Positions 17,703 through 25,417 of a stretch of DNA of 64,000 bases are shown here, in pieces. The first letter of the stretch is position 1. Each line of letters opens with the position of its first letter. The DNA lies in contig NZ_CP023701.1 in NCBI RefSeq assembly GCF_008704535.1, forward strand, positions 7,420,001 through 7,484,000, in the 5' to 3' direction. The notes under the pieces were generated by a model. The model was not told where the DNA came from, ran no database searches, and was given only the letters and a program-made list of their open reading frames with translations. The position numbers and the translations under genes were made by a program. Source of the DNA: Streptomyces subrutilus. Its GTDB lineage: Bacteria > Actinomycetota > Actinomycetes > Streptomycetales > Streptomycetaceae.

Positions 17703-18793
17703 TAGTGACCTGAGTCAGAGATTCGGTGGCAGTAGGCGGCGACTTTGTCGAGGATTTCGTCGGCTGTCTTCGTCCAGACGAAGGGCCTGGGCTGGTCGTT
17801 CCAGTCGCTCAGCCAGGCCCGGATGTCGCGTTCGAGGGCCTGGACGGAGCGGTGGGCTCCCCGCTTGAGCTTCTTTTGTGTGAGCTCGGCGAACCACCGC
17901 TCGACCAGGTTGAGCCAGGACGCGCTGGTGGGTGTGAAGTGCAGGTGGAACCGCGGGTGGGCCAGCAGCCACTTCTTGATGTCCGGGGTCTTGTGGGTCG
18001 CGTAGTTGTCGAGGATCAGATGGACCTGAAGATCCGCCGGGACCTCTTTGTCGACCTTGGTCAGGAACTTCTTGAACTCGGCGGCCCGGTGGCGGCGGTG
18101 GAGTGATCCGATGACCTTGCCGGTGGCGACTTCCAGGGCCGCGAAGAGGGTGGTGGTGCCGGCGCGGATGTAGTCGTGACTACGGCGCTCGGGAACGCCG
18201 GGCATCATGGGCAGGACCGGCTGGGACCGGTCCAGGGCCTGGATCTGCGACTTCTCGTCCACACAGAGGACCAAAGCCTTCTCCGGCGGGTCGAGGTAGA
18301 GACCGACCACGTCACGGACCTTGTCGATGAACAGCGGGTCCGTCGACAGTTTGAACGTTTGGGACCGGTGCGGGGCCAGCGCGAACGCCCGCCAGATCCT
18401 CGAGACCGTCGACTGGGACATCCCGGTTGCCGCGGCCATCGACCTCGTCGACCAATGCGTCGCGTTCTTCGGCGTCTCTTCCAGGGTTTTGACGATGACC
18501 CGCTCGACATCCGCGTCGGTGATCTTCCGCGGGACACCCGGACGCGGCTCGTCGCCCAGCCCGTCCAGGCCGTGCTCCAGGAAACGCCGCCGCCACGTGC
18601 GGACCGTGTCCGGAGCGATCCCCAGCCGCCGCGACACCTCCATGACCGAGTGCCCACCCGCGCACTCCAACACGATCCGCGACCGCTGAGCCAAAGCCTG
18701 GGCCGTCGAGCGACGACGCAACCAACCCTCCAACACAGCCCGCTGGGCATCAGTGACCGACAACGGCGGAATCTTCGGACCCGGACGACTCAT
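17702..18793 (-). CDS. IS630-family transposase
   Basis: This 363-residue protein has an N-terminal double helix-turn-helix (ECAGGHSVMEVSRRLGIAPDTVRTWRRRF; later TGMSQSTVSRIW). The DDE catalytic core reads LCVDEKSQ, LILDNYATHK and NLVERWFAEL. Length and motifs are complete, so the protein should be active. The TAG stop codon is read from the CTAG target at the left end, so the last bases of the gene lie in the duplicated target. Confidence 0.93.
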   Translation of the reverse strand: MSRPGPKIPPLSVTDAQRAVLEGWLRRRSTAQALAQRSRIVLECAGGHSVMEVSRRLGIAPDTVRTWRRRFLEHGLDGLGDEPRPGVPRKITDADVERVIVKTLEETPKNATHWSTRSMAAATGMSQSTVSRIWRAFALAPHRSQTFKLSTDPLFIDKVRDVVGLYLDPPEKALVLCVDEKSQIQALDRSQPVLPMMPGVPERRSHDYIRAGTTTLFAALEVATGKVIGSLHRRHRAAEFKKFLTKVDKEVPADLQVHLILDNYATHKTPDIKKWLLAHPRFHLHFTPTSASWLNLVERWFAELTQKKLKRGAHRSVQALERDIRAWLSDWNDQPRPFVWTKTADEILDKVAAYCHRISDSGH

Positions 18794-18827
18794 ACCGAAC
18801 CAACGACAAACCTCAGACTCAGGTCAC
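17705..18827. mobile_element. IS630-family insertion sequence, complete
   Basis: About 1123 bp is bounded by 16-bp inverted repeats with one mismatch (GTGACCTGAGTC then A/T then GAG) and by TA dinucleotides at 17703-17704 and 18828-18829, the standard target duplication of IS630. Both TA sites are embedded in CTAG. It sits directly against the MITE, forming the third member of a stacked insertion. Confidence 0.9.
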
Positions 18828-18936
18828 TAGTCCTGCGCCCGACGGCTGGCCGGCCCGGTCGGGGTGCGCCGAGGTGGTCCCGCGCCCGGCCGTCGACCGG
18901 GGTGATGCGTAGGAGGGGCCGAGGCGGGGCTTCGAC

Positions 18937-19426
18937 GTGGGCCGGGCGGTCGTCCGGCGGGACGTGCACCGCTCCGGACGGGTGTGGACCGGACACGCAC
19001 TCCGGGTCGTCGAGGACACCGGCGAGGCGCTGGTGACCGCCTGCGCACCGGGAGCGCAGGCCCGCTGGCCCTCCCTGTACGCCGAGGCGCGCGCCCCGGA
19101 CGACGACCGGACCGTGCGCACCGAGGAGTTCGACGCGATGGCCGCAGAAGAGCGGGACCTCGCCGGCGGCGTAGGGCAGGCGACGGAGGTGCTGCTCACG
19201 TGGAAGGACGAGGACGAGTACGCCCACGTGAGGCGCCTCGGCATCATCGGCGACGCCGAGCACCGTGCCGTGGACGAGGCCCGTGCCCGCGTACTCGGCG
19301 TGCTCGCCGACCGCACCGGCCCGTTCGCGATGGCGTCCCGTGGAGCGGTGGGCCGGTTGGCGTTGGGACCCGAACCGGCCGACGCCGCGCTTGCCGAGGT
19401 CCGTTCCGGCCGGGGGCGACGGCTGA
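18937..19426 (+). pseudogene. DUF402-family protein, internally deleted and frameshifted
   Basis: The frame starting at GTG 18937 reads like the N-terminus of a DUF402 phosphatase-like protein (VVRRDVHRSGRVWTGHALRV). It then jumps to its C-terminal helix (TWKDEDEYAHVRRLGIIGD, about 19199-19255), lacking the middle barrel of roughly 50 residues with the conserved FSVxxFF and NFExP segments. After GPFA (near 19330) the expected ending ERWAGWRWDPNRPTPRLP appears in frame 2 and stops at 19424-19426. There are thus two lesions: an in-frame deletion and a frameshift. The original enzyme type hydrolyses nucleotide phosphates; this copy cannot be functional. Confidence 0.7.
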
Positions 19427-19575
19427 ACTGGTGCGGACCGTACGGGTCGTACGGGTCGTCCGGGTCGGTGCGTCCGGGGCCCCGGTGCCGTCGGGGCCGG
19501 GCGGCCGGAGCTTTGGTGTGTGCGGTGCCCGACGGCCTCTGGTCAGACGCGCCGTCATGCCCTAGTCCTGTACCC

Positions 19576-20373
19576 ATGGACGCTGTCGCATGGCTCGCGT
19601 GGAGTACGGGCGGACTGCTGGTGGTCGCGAACCTGGGGGTCGGCGGTGTGGCCCTGTGGTGTCACCGTGCGGGACGCCGCGCTGCCGCGCGGCTGATCGC
19701 CTCGGGTGAACTGGACGCGTACCGGGCGACCTGGCTGGCCGGCACCGGATACGCGCGCTGGGCCGCCCCGTACCGGCAGCGCGACGCGGCGGAGATCGCC
19801 TTGGGGGAGTTGGTCGCGGCGGGGTTGCCGGTGGTCGGAGAAGGGGGAGCGCCGCTGACGTCGGGCGGGCGGGGCCGGGTGGCCGAGGAGGCGACGGGGG
19901 CGGGAGCCCATCCGCTGGTCCGTGAGGCCTGGCGGTACGTCCGGGCCGCGCCGGGCCGCGTCACGGCGGTGACGGCGCGGGAACTCGCCGCCGACCCCGC
20001 GTTCGCGAGGGCCTGCACCGCCCACGCGGACGGACTGTCCGGGTACCTGCCGGGGTACCGCACCCGGCGCGACGACCTCCAGCGCAGGGCGCCGCGGACC
20101 GCCGCCTGGATCACCACGGGATGGGTGACGGCGGCGGGGACCGTGCCGCTGGCGCGCCTGGCCACGGGCACGGCCGATGCCCGCGGGGCCGGAGCCGTCG
20201 AGGTCGTCCTGAGCGTGGTGGCCGCGGCGCTGGGCACCGCGGCGCTCTCCGGCCTCCTCCTGCTCACCGGGCACCACGTCCTCTGGCTGCGCTGGCAGAA
20301 CCGCTGGCCCCGCACCCTGCGGGACCACTGCGCGGCCGTGGCCGCCCGCGGTCCCGCACCGCTGCGCCCGTAG
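19576..20373 (+). CDS. TIGR04222-like membrane protein
   Basis: This is a 265-residue protein. A first membrane helix lies at residues 6-28. A cytoplasmic domain with the ELDAYRATWLAGTGYARWA motif and YRQRDAAEIALGELVAAGLP follows the pattern of TIGR04222 proteins, which lie in actinomycete membrane operons. Two more membrane helices lie near 185-205 and 215-240. The start at ATG 19576 is chosen because the reading frame upstream belongs to the DUF402 remnant. Function is unknown. It is followed by seven 9-bp tandem repeats. Confidence 0.55.
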   Translation: MDAVAWLAWSTGGLLVVANLGVGGVALWCHRAGRRAAARLIASGELDAYRATWLAGTGYARWAAPYRQRDAAEIALGELVAAGLPVVGEGGAPLTSGGRGRVAEEATGAGAHPLVREAWRYVRAAPGRVTAVTARELAADPAFARACTAHADGLSGYLPGYRTRRDDLQRRAPRTAAWITTGWVTAAGTVPLARLATGTADARGAGAVEVVLSVVAAALGTAALSGLLLLTGHHVLWLRWQNRWPRTLRDHCAAVAARGPAPLRP

Positions 20374-20400
20374 CGGTCCGCTCCGGGAGACGTTCGCGGG

Positions 20401-20463
20401 CTGAGCGGGCCGAGCGGGCCGAGCGGGCTGAGCGGGTCGATCGGGTCGATCGGGTCGATCGGG
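20401..20463. repeat. Seven tandem 9-bp units
   Basis: Seven 9-base units of the form CTGAGCGGG, CCGAGCGGG and TCGATCGGG run head to tail in the gap between two convergent genes. The unit changes type midway, from C(T/C)GAGCGGG to TCGATCGGG, which indicates stepwise amplification. The rest of this 170-base gap shows no terminator. Confidence 0.8.
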
Positions 20464-20543
20464 CGGCGGGGTCCCCCGGTCGGTCGGTCGGCGGGCGGGG
20501 CGTCAGGGTCCGGACCACCACCGTGTCCACGGACCGGGGGCCC

Positions 20544-21197
20544 TCACACCGCGGACCGGGCCTGGATCGCACGGCCGAGGGCAGTCTGCTCCCCGTCCGG
20601 AAGGCGACGTTCTGCGTGGAGCATGCGCAGGGCGCCGGTGATGCGTTCCTCGTCCTCGGGTGTGCCGAGGCTGCCCATGTACGGAGGCAGCAGCAGGCTC
20701 AGGGCTTCGAGGTCCGTGCGTGCGCAGAGCCTGATGAGGAGGTCACCGACCAGGTCTTCGTGGTGCCGTGGTGCGGCCGGAGCGGTGGCGCGCAGTCCTG
20801 CGGCGATGCGGTGGCGGAGCCACTGCCGGTGGGGGCCGGGCGGGACGTCGTCGATGTGCTCGGCCGCGGACTCGAAGTGGTCGCGGGCCCGGTCGATCCG
20901 GCCGAGGTCGCGGTGGGCTCGGGCCATGTTGCCGTGCAGTGAGGCGTAGAAGCCGCGGACACGTCCGTCGCCGACCCGGTCGGCCCGGTTCAGGCACTCC
21001 TGGTTCCAGTGCAGGGTCTCCTGCGGGGTGGGCTGATGCCGGGCGAGGTAGTGCGCGGCGATGCAGGCGTCGTAGTCGTCCTCGGCCGCTTCCCACGCGC
21101 GGAGGAACAGCTCCCGAGCCCGGGTGTCCCGTCCTTCGGTCTCGGCCTGCATGCCCCGCACGCACAACCGCACGACGACGTTCTCTGGATCGGTCAC
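20544..21197 (-). CDS. TPR-repeat protein next to the MerR-clamp gene
   Basis: This 217-residue protein starts at GTG 21197 behind AGGAG (spacing about 5). It is almost entirely helical with tetratricopeptide-like units (RARELFLRAWEAAEDDYDACIAAHYLARH, LNRADRVGDGRVRGFYASLHGNMARAHRDLGRIDRARDHFESAAEHI). TPR proteins bind partners. It lies 13 bases downstream of the MerR-clamp fusion on the same strand, so the two are one operon and may interact. The longer upstream frame is a shadow of the clamp gene. Confidence 0.7.
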   Translation of the reverse strand: MTDPENVVVRLCVRGMQAETEGRDTRARELFLRAWEAAEDDYDACIAAHYLARHQPTPQETLHWNQECLNRADRVGDGRVRGFYASLHGNMARAHRDLGRIDRARDHFESAAEHIDDVPPGPHRQWLRHRIAAGLRATAPAAPRHHEDLVGDLLIRLCARTDLEALSLLLPPYMGSLGTPEDEERITGALRMLHAERRLPDGEQTALGRAIQARSAV

Positions 21198-21210
21198 GGT
21201 TCTCCTGTGG

Positions 21211-22311
21211 TCATGAGGACGTGGTGTCGAGCGAGGGGCGGTCGGAGCCGGGGAGGGCGGTCGGCATGACCAGGGTGGTGAAGCTGCCCTGGTCGGCGGA
21301 GCGCACCACGACAGGCCGGTCCGCGGTGGAGATCTCCAGCAGGACGTCGGGTCCGACGCCGGACTCCAGGGCGGGAGCGAGGACCGCGGGGTCGAAGCCG
21401 ATCCGTTGGGGCAGGTCCGCGTGGCAGACCGCGGGCAGGGTGGCGGCGTCGGAGTGATCGGCACGAGAGACGGTCATCGCGGCGCCGGCGAAGCCCAGAG
21501 CGATGAGCGCGGCGTCGCCGTGGACGTTGACCGCATCGCGCAGGGCCAGGCGATCGACGATCACGCGGTACCCGGGCGGGGCCAGAGCCGCAAGCATCTC
21601 GCGGTAGGCAGGGAACCGGTCATCGACCGTCGGCAGGGCCCAGGACTCCGACGTGCTGCGTGCTCGCCACCCGTCCGGTCCGGCCCGGAGGGTGACCTGG
21701 TGGAACCGTGCCGCCCATTGCCCGAACTCGATCAGGTCGGCCGCGGGTACCAGCAGGCGGCAGGGCCCTCCGTCGAGCGACTCCGGCCTCAGGACGCGCA
21801 TCGACAGGCGACGGCGATCGGTGGCCACCAGACGGACCTCACCGTCATCGATCTCGATGAGGACGCAACCCAGCGCAGGGTGTTCCACGTCGGAGGCCGC
21901 GGCCGGCGCCACCTGCCGGACGGCACCGGCCACCTCCACACCGCCGATCCGCGCCTCCGTCACGGTGCCGGCGTTCGAGAGGGAACGCAGAGCCAGCGCG
22001 ATGGCCGCCTCGGCCGTCTGCGTCTGGTCCCGCATCCTCTTCACGTGCCGCTCCAGCACCTCCCGTCCCTCCCGCTCGGGCCCGTCGAGCACCACGGTGA
22101 CCTCGGCCAGCGGCAGTCCCGCCTCGCGCAGAGCGCGGAGCAGCGCGGCACGGGGTTCCTGCCCAGGGCTGTAGAAGCGGTATCCCGTCGTCCCGTCGAC
22201 CCGTGCCGGCCGCAGGACGCGGCAGTCGTCATAGAAACGCAGGGCGCTCGGAGCGAGCCCGACTCGCCGTGCGAAGGCGCCGATGCTCAGTAGTTCCGTG
22301 GTGCCGTCCAT
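21211..22311 (-). CDS. MerR DNA-binding domain fused to a sliding-clamp (DNA polymerase III beta-like) domain
   Basis: This is a 366-residue protein. Residues 8-75 are a MerR helix-turn-helix (LSIGAFARRVGLAPSALRFYDDCRVLRPARVDGTTGYRFY), and a coiled-coil helix follows to about 115. Residues 130-355 resemble two clamp-type repeats: VRLVATDRRRLSMRVLRPES matches the beta-clamp TVRLVATDRYRLA segment, and SADQGSFTTLVMPTAL matches the clamp C-terminus ending in an MP motif. A full beta clamp has three such domains; only about two fit here. The transcript appears leaderless from a 19-bp-spacer promoter, and the next gene encodes a TPR protein. It is probably a MerR regulator whose sensor is a clamp-like fold; involvement in replication is speculative. 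Confidence 0.78.
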   Translation of the reverse strand: MDGTTELLSIGAFARRVGLAPSALRFYDDCRVLRPARVDGTTGYRFYSPGQEPRAALLRALREAGLPLAEVTVVLDGPEREGREVLERHVKRMRDQTQTAEAAIALALRSLSNAGTVTEARIGGVEVAGAVRQVAPAAASDVEHPALGCVLIEIDDGEVRLVATDRRRLSMRVLRPESLDGGPCRLLVPAADLIEFGQWAARFHQVTLRAGPDGWRARSTSESWALPTVDDRFPAYREMLAALAPPGYRVIVDRLALRDAVNVHGDAALIALGFAGAAMTVSRADHSDAATLPAVCHADLPQRIGFDPAVLAPALESGVGPDVLLEISTADRPVVVRSADQGSFTTLVMPTALPGSDRPSLDTTSS

Positions 22312-22318
22312 GGGCCCG

Positions 22319-22349
22319 ATTGTCGACGTTCATCCCACTCGAAGGTCAA
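22319..22349 (-). promoter_or_regulatory. MerR-type promoter with 19-bp spacer
   Basis: On the minus strand TTGACC (22349-22344) and GACAAT (22324-22319) are separated by exactly 19 bases, the overlong spacing typical of MerR-activated promoters. An imperfect dyad ACCTTC-N9-GAACGT spans it. The -10 box ends 7 bases before the ATG at 22311, so the transcript is leaderless. It is most simply read as autoregulation by the MerR-clamp protein. Confidence 0.6.
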
Positions 22350-22405
22350 CCGCGCACGGGAACTGCTTCGGCGTCGGCCTCCGGAGCATCTTTGGAGCCG
22401 ATCAT

Positions 22406-23248
22406 TCAGGCACGTCTGAACAGGGCGTATTCGAGGAGGTCGGGGGCGGCGTCGGAGGGCCAGGAGTCGGTGGCTGCCAGTTGGCGGGAGGCTGCCTGCA
22501 TGAAGGACAGGTAGACCCCGTAGCGGTGGGGCGACCATCCCCACCCGCTCCACGCCCATGCCGCCGCCGAGCCGTCGGGGTCGATGCCGCTCGCCCGGCC
22601 CGCCTCGACGGCGAAGGACCTGAGGCGCAGGGACAGGACGCGGTCCAAAATGAGCGGCTGTGGCCGTGGCTGCGGGTCCGGGCCGCCCGCGAGCGGCTGG
22701 GCCCGGCCGGCGAAGTACAGGAACTTGGTGGAGAAGGACGGGCCCCACCCCGGAATCTTCCGGTGGAGTACCGCGTAGGCCGCTTTCGGTCCCCGGTCGG
22801 CGAGTGCGGTGACCGCGGCCGACAGGGACGCGTCGATGTCTTCGGCGGTCAGGATCTTTCGCAGCGTCGCCGGTCCGCTCCCGCCGGGCGTGCCGCTCTT
22901 GCCCTTCCCCCACACGTAGGTCGCGACCAGAGCCTCCGTGAAGGCTTCGCGGCGCAGCGCGTCGGCGACCGCGGAGGTCACCTGTGCACGGTTGACTTCG
23001 GCGTCGCCGGCCTCGGACGGGGGAGCGAGGTGGCAGGGCCAGGGGGTGATCCCGTCCCAGTGGTTCGGGGTGTAGCCGACTGCGTGGCGGTCGTGTGGGC
23101 GGGTGTTCGGGTCCGAGGGGGTCCGGGGCCTCTCGTCCCACCAGTGGCCCAGCGCGGTCAGCGCGGTGCCGGGCAGCGGGCGGGCGGCCATCTCCCGGTC
23201 CAGCGCGTCCAAGCGGTCCTGCCTGTCCACACGCTCTTGCCCGTTCAC
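22406..23248 (-). CDS. Probable OGG-fold (HhH-GPD-like) protein
   Basis: This 280-residue helical protein starts at GTG 23248, overlapping the TetR stop by 4 bases. VATYVWGKGKSGTPGGSGPATLRKIL, KIPGWGPSFSTKFLYFAG and LILDRVLSLRLRSF resemble the actinomycete group annotated as 8-oxoguanine-glycosylase OGG-fold proteins. The middle piece has the hairpin-glycine look of a helix-hairpin-helix. No [KD] catalytic pair can be placed with certainty, so enzymatic repair activity is unproven. Coupling to the TetR gene and proximity to a P450 are unusual for a DNA-repair enzyme. Confidence 0.5.
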   Translation of the reverse strand: MNGQERVDRQDRLDALDREMAARPLPGTALTALGHWWDERPRTPSDPNTRPHDRHAVGYTPNHWDGITPWPCHLAPPSEAGDAEVNRAQVTSAVADALRREAFTEALVATYVWGKGKSGTPGGSGPATLRKILTAEDIDASLSAAVTALADRGPKAAYAVLHRKIPGWGPSFSTKFLYFAGRAQPLAGGPDPQPRPQPLILDRVLSLRLRSFAVEAGRASGIDPDGSAAAWAWSGWGWSPHRYGVYLSFMQAASRQLAATDSWPSDAAPDLLEYALFRRA

Positions 23249-24018
23249 GCACCGCCCCCGTGATCCGTCCGTCGCGTGCCCGCTCGGCCCGGCCGCCCCG
23301 AGGCGCCGGGGGAGGGGCCGGAAGGGACAGCCTGGACCTCGCCGGGCGGGGCGCGGTGGGGGCCGAGTCCCTTGAGGGTGTCGGCCAGTTGGGTGGGCGT
23401 CAGAGCGGGCCGGGGCAGCGGCGATGCGGGGGACGGGGGGCGTAGCCCCGCCAGGAGGAGGGCGAGGGGGCGGCGCCAGGACCGGGGACCGGCCGCGGAG
23501 GCCAGGGCGGGGACCGCGCGGCCGAGCGCGGCCAACGCGAAGAGGAGGTCTTCGGTGGTCGCGTCCGCGCGGACGGTGCCTTGTTCGCGGCCGCGCCGGA
23601 GCAGGTCGTCGATGGTACGGCGGTTGTGGGCGTGGACGGCCCGCAGCGATTCGACGCCGTCCAGGGCGGTGGTCATGAGGTCGTTGGTGCCGCGGTCGGC
23701 GGCCAGTACCGCGAAGACCTCGTCGAGGTAGTCGGTCAGTCCCGCCCAGGCGTCGTCGTGGTGACGGGCCCGGTCGCCGACGGCCATCGTGTCCGCCAGG
23801 GTGTCGTGGAAGACCGCCTCGACGAGCGCGGCCCGGCTGGGGTAGTGCCGGTAGAGCGTGGCATTGCCCACTCCCGCGCGGCGCGCGATCACGTCCAGCG
23901 GTGCCTCCAGGCCGAGTTCGGTGAAGACCTCGCGGGCCGCCGCGGTCAGACGGTCGCGGCTGCGCTGTGCGTCCCGGCGCCTGGCGGGCGGAGCGGCGGT
24001 CTCCGGTCGGTCCGGCAT
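23245..24018 (-). CDS. TetR-family regulator of the P450 gene
   Basis: This 257-residue protein starts at ATG 24018 behind GGAGGAG. Residues 17-65 hold the HTH (APLDVIARRAGVGNATLYRHYPSRAALVEAVF), followed by a helical effector domain and a Pro/Gly-rich C-terminus after about residue 200. It is divergent from the P450 gene across 116 bases containing a 24-bp palindrome, so it is likely the repressor of both. It overlaps the OGG-fold gene by 4 bases, making the two an operon. Confidence 0.9.
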   Translation of the reverse strand: MPDRPETAAPPARRRDAQRSRDRLTAAAREVFTELGLEAPLDVIARRAGVGNATLYRHYPSRAALVEAVFHDTLADTMAVGDRARHHDDAWAGLTDYLDEVFAVLAADRGTNDLMTTALDGVESLRAVHAHNRRTIDDLLRRGREQGTVRADATTEDLLFALAALGRAVPALASAAGPRSWRRPLALLLAGLRPPSPASPLPRPALTPTQLADTLKGLGPHRAPPGEVQAVPSGPSPGASGRPGRAGTRRTDHGGGA

Positions 24019-24076
24019 TCCTGCTCCTCCGGTTGGCGGGGCGTGCTCCCCGGTGGCGATGTTATCGTTCCGGACA

Positions 24077-24100
24077 GAAACGGGGACCAGTCCCCGTTTC
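24077..24100. promoter_or_regulatory. TetR operator palindrome upstream of P450
   Basis: GAAACGGGGAC and GTCCCCGTTTC form an 11-bp-armed dyad with a 2-base centre, located between the divergent tetR and P450 genes. It overlaps the likely promoter region of the tetR gene (GATAACAT lies close by). A perfect palindrome of this size and location is typical of a TetR operator. Confidence 0.8.
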
Positions 24101-24134
24101 CTTCGAGCCGCCGGCGTGACGGAGGGAAAGCACG

Positions 24135-25316
24135 ATGCAGGCACCCACGCTCCAGGAGCTGGCCCCGGCGGGACACGACCTCGCGGCCGATCCGCATTCC
24201 GTGTACGCCGCACTGCGGGCCACGGGGCCCGTCCACCGCGTACACGTCCCGGACAGTGGCGACGCCTGGCTGGTGCTGGGCCACGCCGAGGCGCGGGCCG
24301 CGCTCGGCGACCCGCGGCTGCGCAACGACATCCGCCACTCCGCCACCTGGCAGGACGACGGCGGCCAGGCCGTCGGCCGCAACATGCTCCAGACCGACCC
24401 GCCCCGGCACACCCGGCTGCGCCGGACGGTCGCCGGGCACTTCACGCCCGGGCGGGTGGCCTCGTACCGCCCGGGGATCGAGGACATCGCCGTGCGGCTG
24501 GTCGACGCCTTCGCCGGCGACGGCCGCGTCGACGTCGTGAGCCGGTACGCACTGCCGCTGCCCGTCATGGTGATCTGCGACCTGCTGGGGGTGCCGAAGG
24601 ATGACCGCGACACTTTCCACGCGTGGTCGCGGGAGCTCGTGGCGCCGACCTCGCGGACCGCCGCCGGCGAGGCCTCGGCGGCCCTCGCCGGATACCTCGC
24701 CGGGCTGATCCGGCGCGCCCCCGGAGCACCCGGCTCCTCCTTGCTCGGCGAACTGGCCGGGGACGCACACGACCGGCTCGGCGCCGAGGAGATCCTCGGC
24801 ATGGCCTTCCTCCTTCTCGTCGCCGGCCACGAGACGACCGTCAGCCTGATCTCCGGAACACTGCACGGCCTCCTCACCCACCCCGCCCAACTGGCGCAGG
24901 TGTACGCGGATCCCGCGCTGATCGGGCGGGCCGTGGAAGAGTCGCTCCGCTTCCACACCCCCGTGCACGCCAGCGCCTTCCGCTTCGCCGCCGACCCCCT
25001 CGACCTCGGCGGTACGCGCATCGCCGCCGGCGACAGCGTGATCGTCTCGCTCGCGGCCGCCTCGCGCGATCCGCTGCGCTTCGCCGACCCGGACCGGTTC
25101 GACCTGCACCGCGAGCCCGGCGGGCACCTGGCCTTCGGGTACGGGGTCCACCACTGCCTCGGCGCCCCGCTGGCACGTGCCGAGACGGAGATCGCCCTGC
25201 GCGTCCTGCTCGAACGCCACCCCGCGCTCGGTCTCGCCGCGGACCCCGCCCCGCTCGTCTGGCGCACCGGCACCCTGCTGCGCGGGTTGGTCCGCCTGCC
25301 GCTCGACCTCGGCTGA
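24135..25316 (+). CDS. Cytochrome P450 monooxygenase
   Basis: This 393-residue bacterial class I P450 has the I-helix AGHETT (230-235), ExxR in ESLR (269-272) and the heme loop FGYGVHHCLG (334-343) with Cys341 as thiolate ligand. The length is standard. No ferredoxin or reductase gene is adjacent, so it relies on electron donors encoded elsewhere. Expression is probably controlled by the adjacent TetR. Substrate and subfamily cannot be told from sequence; bacterial P450s of this type hydroxylate secondary metabolites or xenobiotics. Confidence 0.95.
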   Translation: MQAPTLQELAPAGHDLAADPHSVYAALRATGPVHRVHVPDSGDAWLVLGHAEARAALGDPRLRNDIRHSATWQDDGGQAVGRNMLQTDPPRHTRLRRTVAGHFTPGRVASYRPGIEDIAVRLVDAFAGDGRVDVVSRYALPLPVMVICDLLGVPKDDRDTFHAWSRELVAPTSRTAAGEASAALAGYLAGLIRRAPGAPGSSLLGELAGDAHDRLGAEEILGMAFLLLVAGHETTVSLISGTLHGLLTHPAQLAQVYADPALIGRAVEESLRFHTPVHASAFRFAADPLDLGGTRIAAGDSVIVSLAAASRDPLRFADPDRFDLHREPGGHLAFGYGVHHCLGAPLARAETEIALRVLLERHPALGLAADPAPLVWRTGTLLRGLVRLPLDLG

Positions 25317-25356
25317 GGGGGCCGCCCGCCCGGGCGCCCGGCCGGGCATGACGAGG

Positions 25357-25417
25357 GGCACGGCGCAGTGCCGGGCTGCCCGGTCCGGTCCGGCACGATC
25401 CGAAAGAGACGGCCTAG
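25357..25417. mobile_element. Decayed end of the palindromic MITE family
   Basis: GATCCGAAAGAGACGGCCTA at 25397-25416 is identical to the right end of the 163-bp element at 17540-17702. Upstream, GGGCACGGCGCAGTGCC is a diverged version of the inner arm. The left end is missing. The CTAG at its end supplies the TAG stop of the next gene. Confidence 0.6.

Noticed and set aside
16139..18827. Composite transposon formed by IS701 and IS630
   Set aside because: The two elements belong to different families with unrelated ends and carry no cargo between them except the MITE; stacking at one target explains the layout better.
20401..20463. CRISPR-like repeat array
   Set aside because: Units are contiguous 9-mers without spacers and no cas genes are near.
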